The notes under the pieces were generated by a model, which was not told the DNA's origin, searched no databases, and saw only the letters and a list, made by a program, of their open reading frames with translations. A stretch of DNA of 64,000 nucleotides from Zhihengliuella salsuginis (GTDB lineage Bacteria; Actinomycetota; Actinomycetes; Actinomycetales; Micrococcaceae): the NCBI RefSeq assembly GCF_014651715.1, contig NZ_BMXK01000003.1, positions 229,250 through 293,249 of the forward strand, written 5' to 3'. This document shows positions 8,236 through 15,761 of the stretch, one piece after another. The position numbers and the translations under genes are program-made. The stretch's first letter is position 1. Every line of letters begins with the position of its first letter.

Positions 8236-9533
8236 TCAGGCGGTCGGCTGGGCGGCGCGGCGGACGTCGTCGTCCTGTGCCGGGCCGGCGGGCGGCTCCG
8301 AGCTGTTGTCCGCCGCGGCGCGGCTGATCCGCGTCGAGAGCGCGGCGACGCCGGCGGTGGGGACGGCCAGGGCAACGCTCGTGATGCCGAGCGCGATGGT
8401 GAACCCCTCAGGTCCGAAGGCCTCCAGTAGAGAGGCGCCGATGATCGGGGTGAGGGCCGACCCCACGAGGTACGTCGCCAGCAGGGGGGCCGGACCACCG
8501 GCCGTCGGCCGAGAGCGCTGCCGCGACGGCCACGAAGTACATGAAGCACAGGGCGTAGACCGTGTTCCAGGCGATAAAGGCGACGATGAACGCGGTCGGG
8601 GAATCCGCGAAACCCGTGGCGGCCTTGAGGGCGCCACCGGCAACGAGCAGCACGACCAGCGGGACGGCGCGGCCGAGCCGGTCTCCGATGATCATCAGAC
8701 CGATCGATCCCAGTAGACCGCCCGCGGTCGCGCCGCTCAATGCGATGCCCAGGCCGGCCGGCGTGAGCGCGGCCTGCATCTCGCCGACGGCCCCGGCCAT
8801 CGCCCAGAGGGAGTCCTCGCTGATGGCCCACAGGGTGAACGTGACCAGGAGGACGAGGCCGGCGGCCAGTAGGCGGCGGTCGCTGCGCGGCGCCGGATCG
8901 CCCGAGCGGCGCCCGTCGGGCAGGGGCAGAGCTTCGGAGACGCCGGAGATGCTGGGGGGTGGACGTCGTCGGCGCCTTCGGGAGCCAGGGCGAGAGGGCC
9001 AGCCCGATGACGCAGAAGAGCGCGAGCGACCCGAAGACGTTGATCGGTGCGACGCCAAGGACCGGGATCACGGCGAGGACGACGGTGATGACGCCGCGGT
9101 TCGCGAGGCCGTTGAACCCGGCGATGCGGTCCGGGTCGCGGAAGGCGGCGAAGGCGGCGCCCGATGCGGCCACTGCGCAGCCGACTCCGGCGCCGCCGGC
9201 GAGCAGGCCCGCAATCGCGACGCCCGGGGCGGGAACGAACGCCGCCGCTCCGAAGGCCGCCAGGCCCAGCGTGAGACCGGAGCGGGCGACGGTGTGCCAG
9301 TGGGGCCCGGCGCACCACGGTGCGACGGCGAGCCCGACGACGGCGGTCAGCAGGAGCACCCCCGTGACGACCCACCCCGCGGACAGGAAGGAGAGGCCAG
9401 CAGCGTCCTGGAGCGCGGTGATCATGTAGGGCGACAGGTTGACGCCGAGGTAGCCGGCGATGCCGATGAGGAAGGTCGCGGACGTGGTGCCCAGGCGCAT
9501 TGGCAGGCGGGGATCGGCGGGTGTGAGGGTCAT
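8236..9533 (-). pseudogene. MFS transporter with two +1 frameshifts
   Basis: Three consecutive minus-strand frames together give one major-facilitator protein of about 430 residues: MTLTPADPRLPMRL to PWLPKAPTTSTP, then SGVSEALPLPDG to SADGRWSG, then LLATYLVGSALTP to the end. The breaks fall in two G6 runs on the plus strand (8954-8959 and 8484-8489). Removing one G from each run restores a single frame (STPSISGVSEAL and GRWSGPLLATYLVG). Each part has MFS-like helices and a conserved loop (GDRLGRAVPL). It is either a pseudogene, a phase-variable gene or two homopolymer sequencing errors. It is divergent from a TetR gene with a clear operator between them, so a regulated efflux role is likely if functional. 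Confidence 0.8.
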
Positions 9534-9546
9534 GACGGCTCCATAG

Positions 9547-9559
9547 CTAATGGCATTAG
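9547..9559. promoter_or_regulatory. TetR-type operator between MFS and TetR genes
   Basis: CTAATGGCATTAG is a perfect dyad with 6-bp arms around one base, 14 bases upstream of the MFS start and upstream of the divergent TetR gene. It fits the short palindromes bound by TetR dimers. Repression of both genes by the adjacent TetR is inferred. Confidence 0.65.
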
Positions 9560-9697
9560 TTTTTAAGAGTATGACGCAGGTCACCGAAAATGAAAACCCG
9601 TGGAATCGAGGCGTCGCGTGCGGCCGCAGCCGAGCCGGCGGGTAGCGTGGGGGCGACGGCGCCGGGCCCGGGCCGTCGGGACGGTGAGGAGGAGAAC

Positions 9698-10318
9698 GTG
9701 GGTAGACCCGTGAGGGCGCGGCTGTCGACCGCCGCAATTGCGGACGCGGCCGTGGAGCTGATCGACTCCGGCCAGCCCTTCGGGCTCAATGCTGTGGCCC
9801 GCCGCCTCGGGGTTAAGCCCCCGTCGCTGTACAACCACGTCGACGGCGTCGACGAGATTATCGAGCTGGTCCGCGGCCGACTCGCCGCGCAGTATCTCGC
9901 CGAAGCGGGAACCGACGCGGAATGGGGTGAGGTGCTCGAGTCGATGATCCGGGCAGAGCGGCGGATGTACACCGAGCACCCGCACGTCGTCCCGCTCATC
10001 GCGACCAGCACGGTTCGCGACGAGGGCGTGATCCGCTCCTACGATCTCAAGGCGACCCACCTGGTCCGCGCTGGGTTCCCGGAGTCCGAGGTGCTGGTAC
10101 TCGTCCAGCTGCTCGATGCCTTCGCGCTCGGTTCCGGCCTCGACTATGCGGCGCCGGACGCCGTGTGGGAGCCGTCCGGTCCGACGAAGACGCTCGGCCG
10201 CCTCCTCGGCGCCGGGCCGCCCGGGCGGGTCCGCAATGAGCAGGCGTTCGAGGTCGGATTGGGCATCCTGATGGACGGGCTACGCGAGCGGCTCGCCCGT
10301 CACGTGGCGGACGCTTAG
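9698..10318 (+). CDS. TetR-family regulator of the MFS/amidohydrolase unit
   Basis: A 206-residue protein. The frame is open from 9590, but GTG 9698 is preceded by a strong GAGGAGGAG and begins just before the TetR helix-turn-helix (ARLSTAAIADAAVELIDSGQPFGLNAVARRLGVKPPSLYNHVDG), so it is preferred. The HTH resembles the TetR/TetR_C_33 group (LGVKPPSLYNHV). The C-terminal domain is helical and likely binds a drug or metabolite. It is divergent from the MFS transporter, with the 13-bp palindrome between them, and ends 22 bases from the convergent RIO kinase. Confidence 0.85.
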   Translation: MGRPVRARLSTAAIADAAVELIDSGQPFGLNAVARRLGVKPPSLYNHVDGVDEIIELVRGRLAAQYLAEAGTDAEWGEVLESMIRAERRMYTEHPHVVPLIATSTVRDEGVIRSYDLKATHLVRAGFPESEVLVLVQLLDAFALGSGLDYAAPDAVWEPSGPTKTLGRLLGAGPPGRVRNEQAFEVGLGILMDGLRERLARHVADA

Positions 10319-10340
10319 TTCGGCACGCGCCGACTCGGGC

Positions 10341-11192
10341 TCACCAGGCGTACCCCACGAGATCGGCGAGAAGCTCGTCCGGGTCCGCCAGTGGCGCCGA
10401 CTCCGGCAGCCCGTGCGAGGCGAACCAGGTGTGGATGTTGTGGCAGTCGCGCGCCAACAGCTCGATGCCGCGCGGATTGCCTGCCAGGTCCACCAGCTGC
10501 GGCAGATCGATGACCACGAGGCGTTCGCCGGCCACCAGCACGTTGCAGGGGGAGAGGTCCCCGTGAGCGAATCCCAATGAGGCCAGGGTTCGCATCGCAT
10601 CGACAAGCTGTTCCCACAGGTAGGCCGCCAGCTCCGGTTCCGGTCGCACCTGATGCAGGCGTGGTGCCGCGGCCCTCGGTTTCTGTGGGTCGGCGATGAA
10701 CTCCATGAGGATCTCCAATCCGTCCCACTGGACCGGGTAGGGGACCGGCGCGCCGGCCTCGAACGCCATGCGCAGGTAGTTCCACTCGGCGGCGACCCAG
10801 CGGCCCGCCTCGACCCTGCGTCCGAACGCCGTTCCCGCGTTGAGGGCGCGGGCATCGCGGGATCGCTTGACTGCGCGGCCTTCGTTGTAGATGGCGGCCC
10901 GGCGGAAGCTGCGGTGCTGCAGGTCCCGGAATCGCTTCGCCGCGAGCAGCGCCGATTCGGTGGACGTGGCGCGTTCCAGCAGGAAGACGTCGGCCTCCTT
11001 GCCGGTTTTGAGGACGCCCAGGTCGGTATCGATCGCCCCGGCATCTTCAATGACGAACTCGGGGTAGGGCGCCGGCCCGCGCTGGAGCTTCTCCACGCTG
11101 GGCCAGGTCGAGAAGCGCTGGCCCGGACCCAGTGCGTCGTCCAGTGGATTCCAGTCAGCTGACCGGTCTGCGAAGGCATGTGATTGAGGCAT
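10341..11192 (-). CDS. RIO-type serine protein kinase
   Basis: A 283-residue protein of the RIO1-like atypical kinase family. The ATP-binding part has LKTGKEADVFLL (RIO flexible P-loop with STGKEA-like motif) and LAAKRFRD (ATP-binding Lys). The catalytic loop is GFAHGDLSPCNVLV with Asp and Asn, and the metal Asp lies in LVVIDLPQLVDL, matching the RIO signature HxDLSxxN and hDhPQ. Bacterial RIO kinases are poorly characterised; targets are unknown. The start ATG at 11192 lies inside an inverted repeat (11181-11200), with another just upstream, suggesting tight control. It is divergent from the alpha-amylase. Confidence 0.87.
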   Translation of the reverse strand: MPQSHAFADRSADWNPLDDALGPGQRFSTWPSVEKLQRGPAPYPEFVIEDAGAIDTDLGVLKTGKEADVFLLERATSTESALLAAKRFRDLQHRSFRRAAIYNEGRAVKRSRDARALNAGTAFGRRVEAGRWVAAEWNYLRMAFEAGAPVPYPVQWDGLEILMEFIADPQKPRAAAPRLHQVRPEPELAAYLWEQLVDAMRTLASLGFAHGDLSPCNVLVAGERLVVIDLPQLVDLAGNPRGIELLARDCHNIHTWFASHGLPESAPLADPDELLADLVGYAW

Positions 11193-11200
11193 CTCAATCA
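11181..11200. repeat. Inverted repeat spanning the RIO kinase start codon
   Basis: TGATTGAG-gcat-CTCAATCA, two exact 8-bp arms around four bases. The RIO start codon (11190-11192, minus) lies in the middle. It could be an operator or an mRNA hairpin hiding the start. Confidence 0.55.
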
Positions 11201-11215
11201 GTGGAACACCACTAT

Positions 11216-11229
11216 TTGACTTAAGTCAA
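11216..11229. promoter_or_regulatory. Perfect 14-bp palindrome upstream of RIO kinase
   Basis: TTGACTTAAGTCAA is fully self-complementary and is followed by TCA, echoing the TTGA/TCAA ends of the dyad at 11181-11200. The two are about 32 bases apart centre to centre, three helical turns, which suits cooperative binding by a dimeric regulator. The regulator is not identifiable. Confidence 0.5.
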
Positions 11230-11289
11230 TCACTGGCTCGTACGGCAGCGTATGCCGGCACTCGCCCGACCTATCGGCGCTGGAAGTGG

Positions 11290-11313
11290 TTTCACTGGGT
11301 GAAATCGTTTTCA
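11290..11313. promoter_or_regulatory. Overlapping dyads, LacI-type operator upstream of amylase
   Basis: TTTCACTGGGTGAAA (11290-11304) overlaps TGAAATCGTTTTCA (11300-11313). The second has the central CG and symmetric arms typical of LacI/GalR-family operators. It lies about 225 bases before the amylase start. Confidence 0.5.
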
Positions 11314-11422
11314 TTAATCCTCTGGTCGGCGAGGTTCGAGGCGGGTGTGAGGTGCCCATAATCATCTAAATTTAAGGCTTGACATGCCGATCATGAGGAT
11401 CGAGCTCTGGACGTCAAGAGCG

Positions 11423-11432
11423 CAAGCGCTTA
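11423..11432. promoter_or_regulatory. LacI/MalR-type operator core before alpha-amylase
   Basis: CAAGCGCTTA contains the exact palindrome AAGCGCTT with central CG, a pattern common to maltose/starch-responsive LacI-family sites in actinobacteria. A TTGACA hexamer (11379-11384) lies 39 bases upstream; no clean -10 is paired with it. The rest of the 345-base gap 11193-11537 shows nothing else beyond the dyads listed. Confidence 0.5.
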
Positions 11433-11537
11433 CAGTTTGTGCTCTGCGTCACAATAAATCGGCCTTCGTGTCGAGGGGTGGCGTGCTGCTCGGGCCCTCC
11501 GGGCGGGCAGACGCATCAAAGCAAAGGAGCTGTATCC

Positions 11538-13325
11538 ATGAAGGAAGGTCAACGGTCCAGGCGCAGGAGGAGCGGGTCGCGCGGTCGCGGTCGGTCCGGC
11601 GGGGGTTTGCCCAGAGCGCTCGCCGCCGCGGGGGCCATCGGCGCGATGGCAGCGGGACTGCTGGGCGGCGCGGCGCCGACGGCGGCCGCGACGCCGGATA
11701 ACGGCGGGCGCGACGTGGTGCTGAACCTGTTCCAGTGGACCTGGGACGCGGTCGCCGCGGAGTGTGCGTCCACGATCGGCGACGCGGGCTTCGGCTACGT
11801 CCAGGTCTCGCCGCCCGCCGAGCACATTCAGGGCGATACGTGGTGGACGTCTTACCAACCGGTCAGCTACCAGGTTGAGTCGAAGCTCGGCACGCGCGCC
11901 GAATTCGCGAACATGGTGCAGACCTGCAACGGCGTCGGCGTCGAAGTCATCGCGGACGCGGTGATCAACCACACCACGGGTGCCGGACAGTCCGGCTACG
12001 GCACGGCCGGGTCCTGGTACGCGGAGGACGACTTCCCCGTCTACTCCGCCCAGGACTTCAACGACTGCCGCGAGAACATCGACGACTACACGGACCGCTG
12101 GGAGGTCCAGCACTGCCGGCTCGTCGGTCTCCAGGACCTGCGCACCTCGAGCGAGTACGTGCAGCAGACGATCGCCGACTACCTCGACGACCTCGTCTCC
12201 CTCGGAGTGGCAGGCTTCCGCATCGACGCGTCCAAGCACGTCCCCGCGGCGGACCTCGAGGCCATCAAGTCCCGCATGGTCAACTCCGACGTCTACTGGG
12301 TGCACGAGGTCATCGGTGCGGCGGGCGAGCCCATCACCGAGGACGAGTACCTCGGCAGCGGCGACTCCCACGAGTTCGACTACGCCCGCCAGCTCAAGCA
12401 CGACTTCGACGGGCAGATCGCGAACCTGCGCTACATCGGAGACAACAAGCTCCCCTCCGACCGGGCCGGCGTGTTCGTCTCCAACCACGACACGGAGCGC
12501 AACGGCGAGTCCATGAGCTACCAGTGGGGCGCCAAATACACGCTCGCCAACACCTTCATGCTCTCCTGGCCGTACGGCTCCCCGACGGTCTACTCCGGCT
12601 ACGAGTTCTCCGACTTCGACGCGGGGGCGCCCGGCGCCACCGCCGACTCCGTCGCCGACGCCGAGTGCGACTCGGGGCAGTGGACCTGCGAGCAGCGCTG
12701 GGACGAGATCCAGGGCATGGTCGGCTTCCACAACACCGTCGGCGACGCCGAGGTCACCCGCTGGTGGGACGACGGCGGCAACCACATCGCCTACGGCCGC
12801 GGCGACAAGGGCTACGTCGCGATCAATAACAACGGGTACGAGGCGAGTCGGACCTACACGAGCGATCTCCCGGCCGGCGAGTACTGCGACGTCATCGCCT
12901 CCGGCGACTGCACCCAGACCGTGACGGTCGCCGCCGACGGTACCTTCACCGCGACCCTGCCGGCCTACGGTGCGCTCGCCCTGCACGTCGGCGCCCCGGG
13001 CGGCACGACGACCGATCCGGGCGACGGCGAGGAGACCGCCGACGTGAGCGTCTCCGTGCAGGCCGAGACGACCTGGGGTCAGGACGTCCGCATCGTCGGC
13101 GACCAGGGCGAGCTCGGCAACTGGGACCCGGCCGCCGGCGTCGTCCTCTCAGCTGACGGCTACCCGCAGTGGACCGGCGCAGTCGACCTGCCCGCCGGTA
13201 CGACGTTCGAGTACAAGTACGTCAAGTACGACGGCGGCACAGCCGTCTGGGAGTCCGGCGACAACCGCGTCGCGACGGTCGGATCCGACGGGTCGCTCGC
13301 GCTGAGCGACACCTGGCGCGGCTGA
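11538..13325 (+). CDS. Secreted alpha-amylase (GH13) with C-terminal starch-binding domain (CBM20)
   Basis: A 595-residue exported enzyme that cleaves alpha-1,4 bonds in starch. The start ATG follows AAAGGAG with nine-base spacing. A long Arg-rich n-region leads into a hydrophobic signal segment (ALAAAGAIGAMAAGLLGGAAPTAAA). GH13 regions are visible: DAVINHTTG (region I), GFRIDASKH (nucleophile Asp about 230), VHEVIG (acid/base Glu about 256) and FVSNHDTER (Asp about 316), resembling streptomycete GH13_32 amylases. A short Gly/Thr linker precedes a CBM20 of about 90 residues (VSVQAETTWGQDVRIVGDQGELGNW to the end). LacI-type dyads upstream suggest sugar control; a strong hairpin follows. Confidence 0.94.
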   Translation: MKEGQRSRRRRSGSRGRGRSGGGLPRALAAAGAIGAMAAGLLGGAAPTAAATPDNGGRDVVLNLFQWTWDAVAAECASTIGDAGFGYVQVSPPAEHIQGDTWWTSYQPVSYQVESKLGTRAEFANMVQTCNGVGVEVIADAVINHTTGAGQSGYGTAGSWYAEDDFPVYSAQDFNDCRENIDDYTDRWEVQHCRLVGLQDLRTSSEYVQQTIADYLDDLVSLGVAGFRIDASKHVPAADLEAIKSRMVNSDVYWVHEVIGAAGEPITEDEYLGSGDSHEFDYARQLKHDFDGQIANLRYIGDNKLPSDRAGVFVSNHDTERNGESMSYQWGAKYTLANTFMLSWPYGSPTVYSGYEFSDFDAGAPGATADSVADAECDSGQWTCEQRWDEIQGMVGFHNTVGDAEVTRWWDDGGNHIAYGRGDKGYVAINNNGYEASRTYTSDLPAGEYCDVIASGDCTQTVTVAADGTFTATLPAYGALALHVGAPGGTTTDPGDGEETADVSVSVQAETTWGQDVRIVGDQGELGNWDPAAGVVLSADGYPQWTGAVDLPAGTTFEYKYVKYDGGTAVWESGDNRVATVGSDGSLALSDTWRG

Positions 13326-13339
13326 CGGACATCGAGGTG

Positions 13340-13389
13340 CGACGAGGCCGCGCCGGCCCGGGAGGACCCGGGCCGGCGCGGCCTCGTCG
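13340..13389. terminator. Strong GC-rich hairpin after amylase
   Basis: Two perfect 23-base arms (13340-13362 and 13367-13389) around AGGA, starting 15 bases after the amylase stop. There is no U tract, as is common in high-GC actinobacteria. Confidence 0.85.
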
Positions 13390-13454
13390 CGTTCAGTTCC
13401 GGTGTGCGGACGCTGGGCCGATCGTGTGATCCCTGCTACTCTGGGTTCTGATTA

Positions 13455-13470
13455 CTGACCGATCGTTCAG
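13455..13470. promoter_or_regulatory. PaaR-type operator before paaZ
   Basis: CTGACCGATCGTTCAG is a near-perfect palindrome ending 16 bases before the paaZ ATG and touching its ribosome-binding site. Its left half matches my recollection of the corynebacterial PaaR motif (ACTnACCGnnCG). Related sites lie at 22692-22707 and 30939-30954. Confidence 0.72.
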
Positions 13471-13486
13471 GAAGGAATTGTCGCCG

Positions 13487-15628
13487 ATGACAACCCATAC
13501 GGCCCCCGCCGCCCAGGAAGCCCCGATCGTCCCCAGCTACGTGAAGGATGCGTGGTGGACGCCGTCGGACGGCAGTCGCGCAGCCGACGTGCTCGACGCC
13601 AACACCGGCGAGCTGCTGGCCCGCTTCGGCTCCGACGGCCTCGACCTGGCGAGCATGGTGGACCACGCCCGCACCGTCGGCCAGGACGAGCTCGGCAAGC
13701 TGACCCTGCACGAGCGCGCGCTGAAGCTCAAGGAGCTCGCGCTCTTCCTCAACGAACGCCGCCAGGAGCTCTACGAGGTCTCCTTCGCCACCGGCGCCAC
13801 CAAGATCGACTCCATGGTGGATATCGACGGCGGCATCGGCGTGCTCTTCACGTTCAGCTCGAAGGGCCGCCGCGAGATGCCCAACAACAACGTGGTCCTC
13901 GACGGGCCGGCCGAGCTGCTCTCCAAGGACGGCTCCTTCCTCGGCACGCACGTCTACACGCGCATCCCGGGCGTCGCCGCCCAGATCAACGCCTTCAACT
14001 TCCCGGTCTGGGGCATGCTCGAGAAGTTCGCCCCCGCGTTCGTCGCCGGCGTCCCGACCATCGTCAAGCCCGCGACCCCGACCGGCCACCTCACCGAGGC
14101 CTGCGTGCGTCTCATGATCGACTCCGGCATCCTCCCGGCCGGCTCCATCCAGCTCATCTCCGGCTCGGCCCGCGAGCTGCTGGACGTCATGGACTACCGC
14201 GACATGCTCTCCTTCACCGGCTCGGCCAGCACGGCACAGCGCCTGAAGTCCCACACCAACGTGATTGACGGCGGCGTCCGCCTCACCGCCGAGACGGACT
14301 CGCTGAACGCCGCGATCCTCGGCCCCGACGCCGAGCCGGGCACCCCGGAATTCGACGCGTTCGTCAAGGCCGTCGTCACGGAGATGACCGTCAAGGCCGG
14401 ACAGAAGTGCACGGCCATCCGCCGGACCATCGTCCCGAAGGGCCGTGAGCAGGCCGTCGTGGAGGCGATCTCCGAGCGCATCGCGAAGCGCGTCGTCGTC
14501 GGCGACCCGCGGGCCGAGGGCACCACCATGGGCGCCTTGGCGTCCCTCGAGCAGCTCCGCGACGTCCGCAGCGCGGTCGAGTCCATGCTCGCCGCCGGCG
14601 GCGAGCTCGCCTACGGCACGCTCGACGCCCCGGTGGTCCGGACCGCGGGCGGGGACGACGCCGTCGTGCCGGCGGGGGCGTTCATGTCGCCGCTGCTGCT
14701 GACGTGGGACGACGTCGACGCCGAGGCCGTGCACTCGCAGGAGGCCTTCGGCCCCGTGACCAGCGTGCTCGGCTACGACGACGTGGCCGACGCCGTCCGC
14801 CTCGCCGCCCGCGGCGCCGGCTCGCTCGTGGCGACCGTCTGCACCAACGACCCGGACACGGCCCGCGCGCTGACGGTCGGGATCGCCGGCCACCACGGCC
14901 GCGTGCACATCCTCAACCGCGAGACGGCCCGGACCTCCACGGGGCACGGCTCGCCGGTCCCGCAGCTCGTCCACGGCGGCCCCGGCCGCGCCGGCGGCGG
15001 CGAGGAGCTCGGCGGCATCCGCTCCGTCAAGCACCACATGCAGCGCACCGCCCTCCAGGGCTCGCCGAACCTCCTCACGGCGGTGACGGGCGTCTGGCAT
15101 GCCGGAGCGGACCGCCGGATCGCCGGCAGCGAGACGTTCGGCGCCGACCCGGCCAACGTGCACCCGTTCCGCAAGTCGCTCGCCGAGCTGCGGGTCGGCG
15201 ACGCGTACGCCTCCGACCTGCGGAAGGTCGAGCTGCAGGACATCCTGGACTTCGCCGCGGAGACGGGCGACACCTTCTACGCCCACACCGACGCGAAGGC
15301 GGCCGAGGCCAACCCGTTCTTCCCGGGCCAGGTCGCGCACGGCTACCTGCTCGTGTCGTGGGCGGCCGGGCTGTTCGTCGAGCCGGCGCCGGGCCCCGTG
15401 CTCGCGAACTACGGGCTCGAGAACCTGCGCTTCATCACCCCCGTGGCCGCCGGGGACTCGGTGCGCGTGACGCTCACGGCCAAGAAGATCACCCCGCGTG
15501 TGACCGACGAGTACGGAGAGGTCGCGTGGGACGCGGTCCTGCACAACCAGGAGGGAGAGATCGTCGCGAACTACGACGTCCTCACGCTGGTCGAGAAGGA
15601 GGACACGACCTACAAGAACTGGGGCTGA
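13487..15628 (+). CDS. paaZ: PaaZ: oxepin-CoA hydrolase / 3-oxo-5,6-dehydrosuberyl-CoA semialdehyde dehydrogenase
   Basis: A 713-residue bifunctional enzyme of aerobic phenylacetate breakdown: it opens the oxepin-CoA ring and oxidises the resulting aldehyde. Residues 1-540 are an aldehyde dehydrogenase (AAQINAFNFPVWGMLEKFAPA, LSFTGSASTAQRL, catalytic Cys in KAGQKCTAIRRTI near 308). Residues about 560-713 are a MaoC-type hotdog hydratase (DFAAETGDTFYAHTD, NPFFPGQVAHGYLLVSWAAGL). Length and order match PaaZ. ATG 13487 is preferred over an in-frame TTG at 13478 because AGGAAGGA sits ten bases before it. It is separated from the other paa genes by 4-17 kb but shares their operator. Confidence 0.95.
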   Translation: MTTHTAPAAQEAPIVPSYVKDAWWTPSDGSRAADVLDANTGELLARFGSDGLDLASMVDHARTVGQDELGKLTLHERALKLKELALFLNERRQELYEVSFATGATKIDSMVDIDGGIGVLFTFSSKGRREMPNNNVVLDGPAELLSKDGSFLGTHVYTRIPGVAAQINAFNFPVWGMLEKFAPAFVAGVPTIVKPATPTGHLTEACVRLMIDSGILPAGSIQLISGSARELLDVMDYRDMLSFTGSASTAQRLKSHTNVIDGGVRLTAETDSLNAAILGPDAEPGTPEFDAFVKAVVTEMTVKAGQKCTAIRRTIVPKGREQAVVEAISERIAKRVVVGDPRAEGTTMGALASLEQLRDVRSAVESMLAAGGELAYGTLDAPVVRTAGGDDAVVPAGAFMSPLLLTWDDVDAEAVHSQEAFGPVTSVLGYDDVADAVRLAARGAGSLVATVCTNDPDTARALTVGIAGHHGRVHILNRETARTSTGHGSPVPQLVHGGPGRAGGGEELGGIRSVKHHMQRTALQGSPNLLTAVTGVWHAGADRRIAGSETFGADPANVHPFRKSLAELRVGDAYASDLRKVELQDILDFAAETGDTFYAHTDAKAAEANPFFPGQVAHGYLLVSWAAGLFVEPAPGPVLANYGLENLRFITPVAAGDSVRVTLTAKKITPRVTDEYGEVAWDAVLHNQEGEIVANYDVLTLVEKEDTTYKNWG

Positions 15629-15639
15629 CCGACGAGTCG

Positions 15640-15673
15640 AGCGGCGCCGGGTCCCTGCGGAACCGGCGCCGCT
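15640..15673. terminator. Hairpin terminator after paaZ
   Basis: AGCGGCGCCGG (15640-15650) pairs with CCGGCGCCGCT (15663-15673), followed by TTTCGGCGTTTAA. It begins 11 bases after the paaZ stop. Confidence 0.75.
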
Positions 15674-15761
15674 TTCGGCGTTTAAGGTGGAGATGCGACC
15701 CGGATATCGCTAGGTTGACTAGGGACCAGTGTTCTGACAACCGACATCTGAGGTGAACAGC

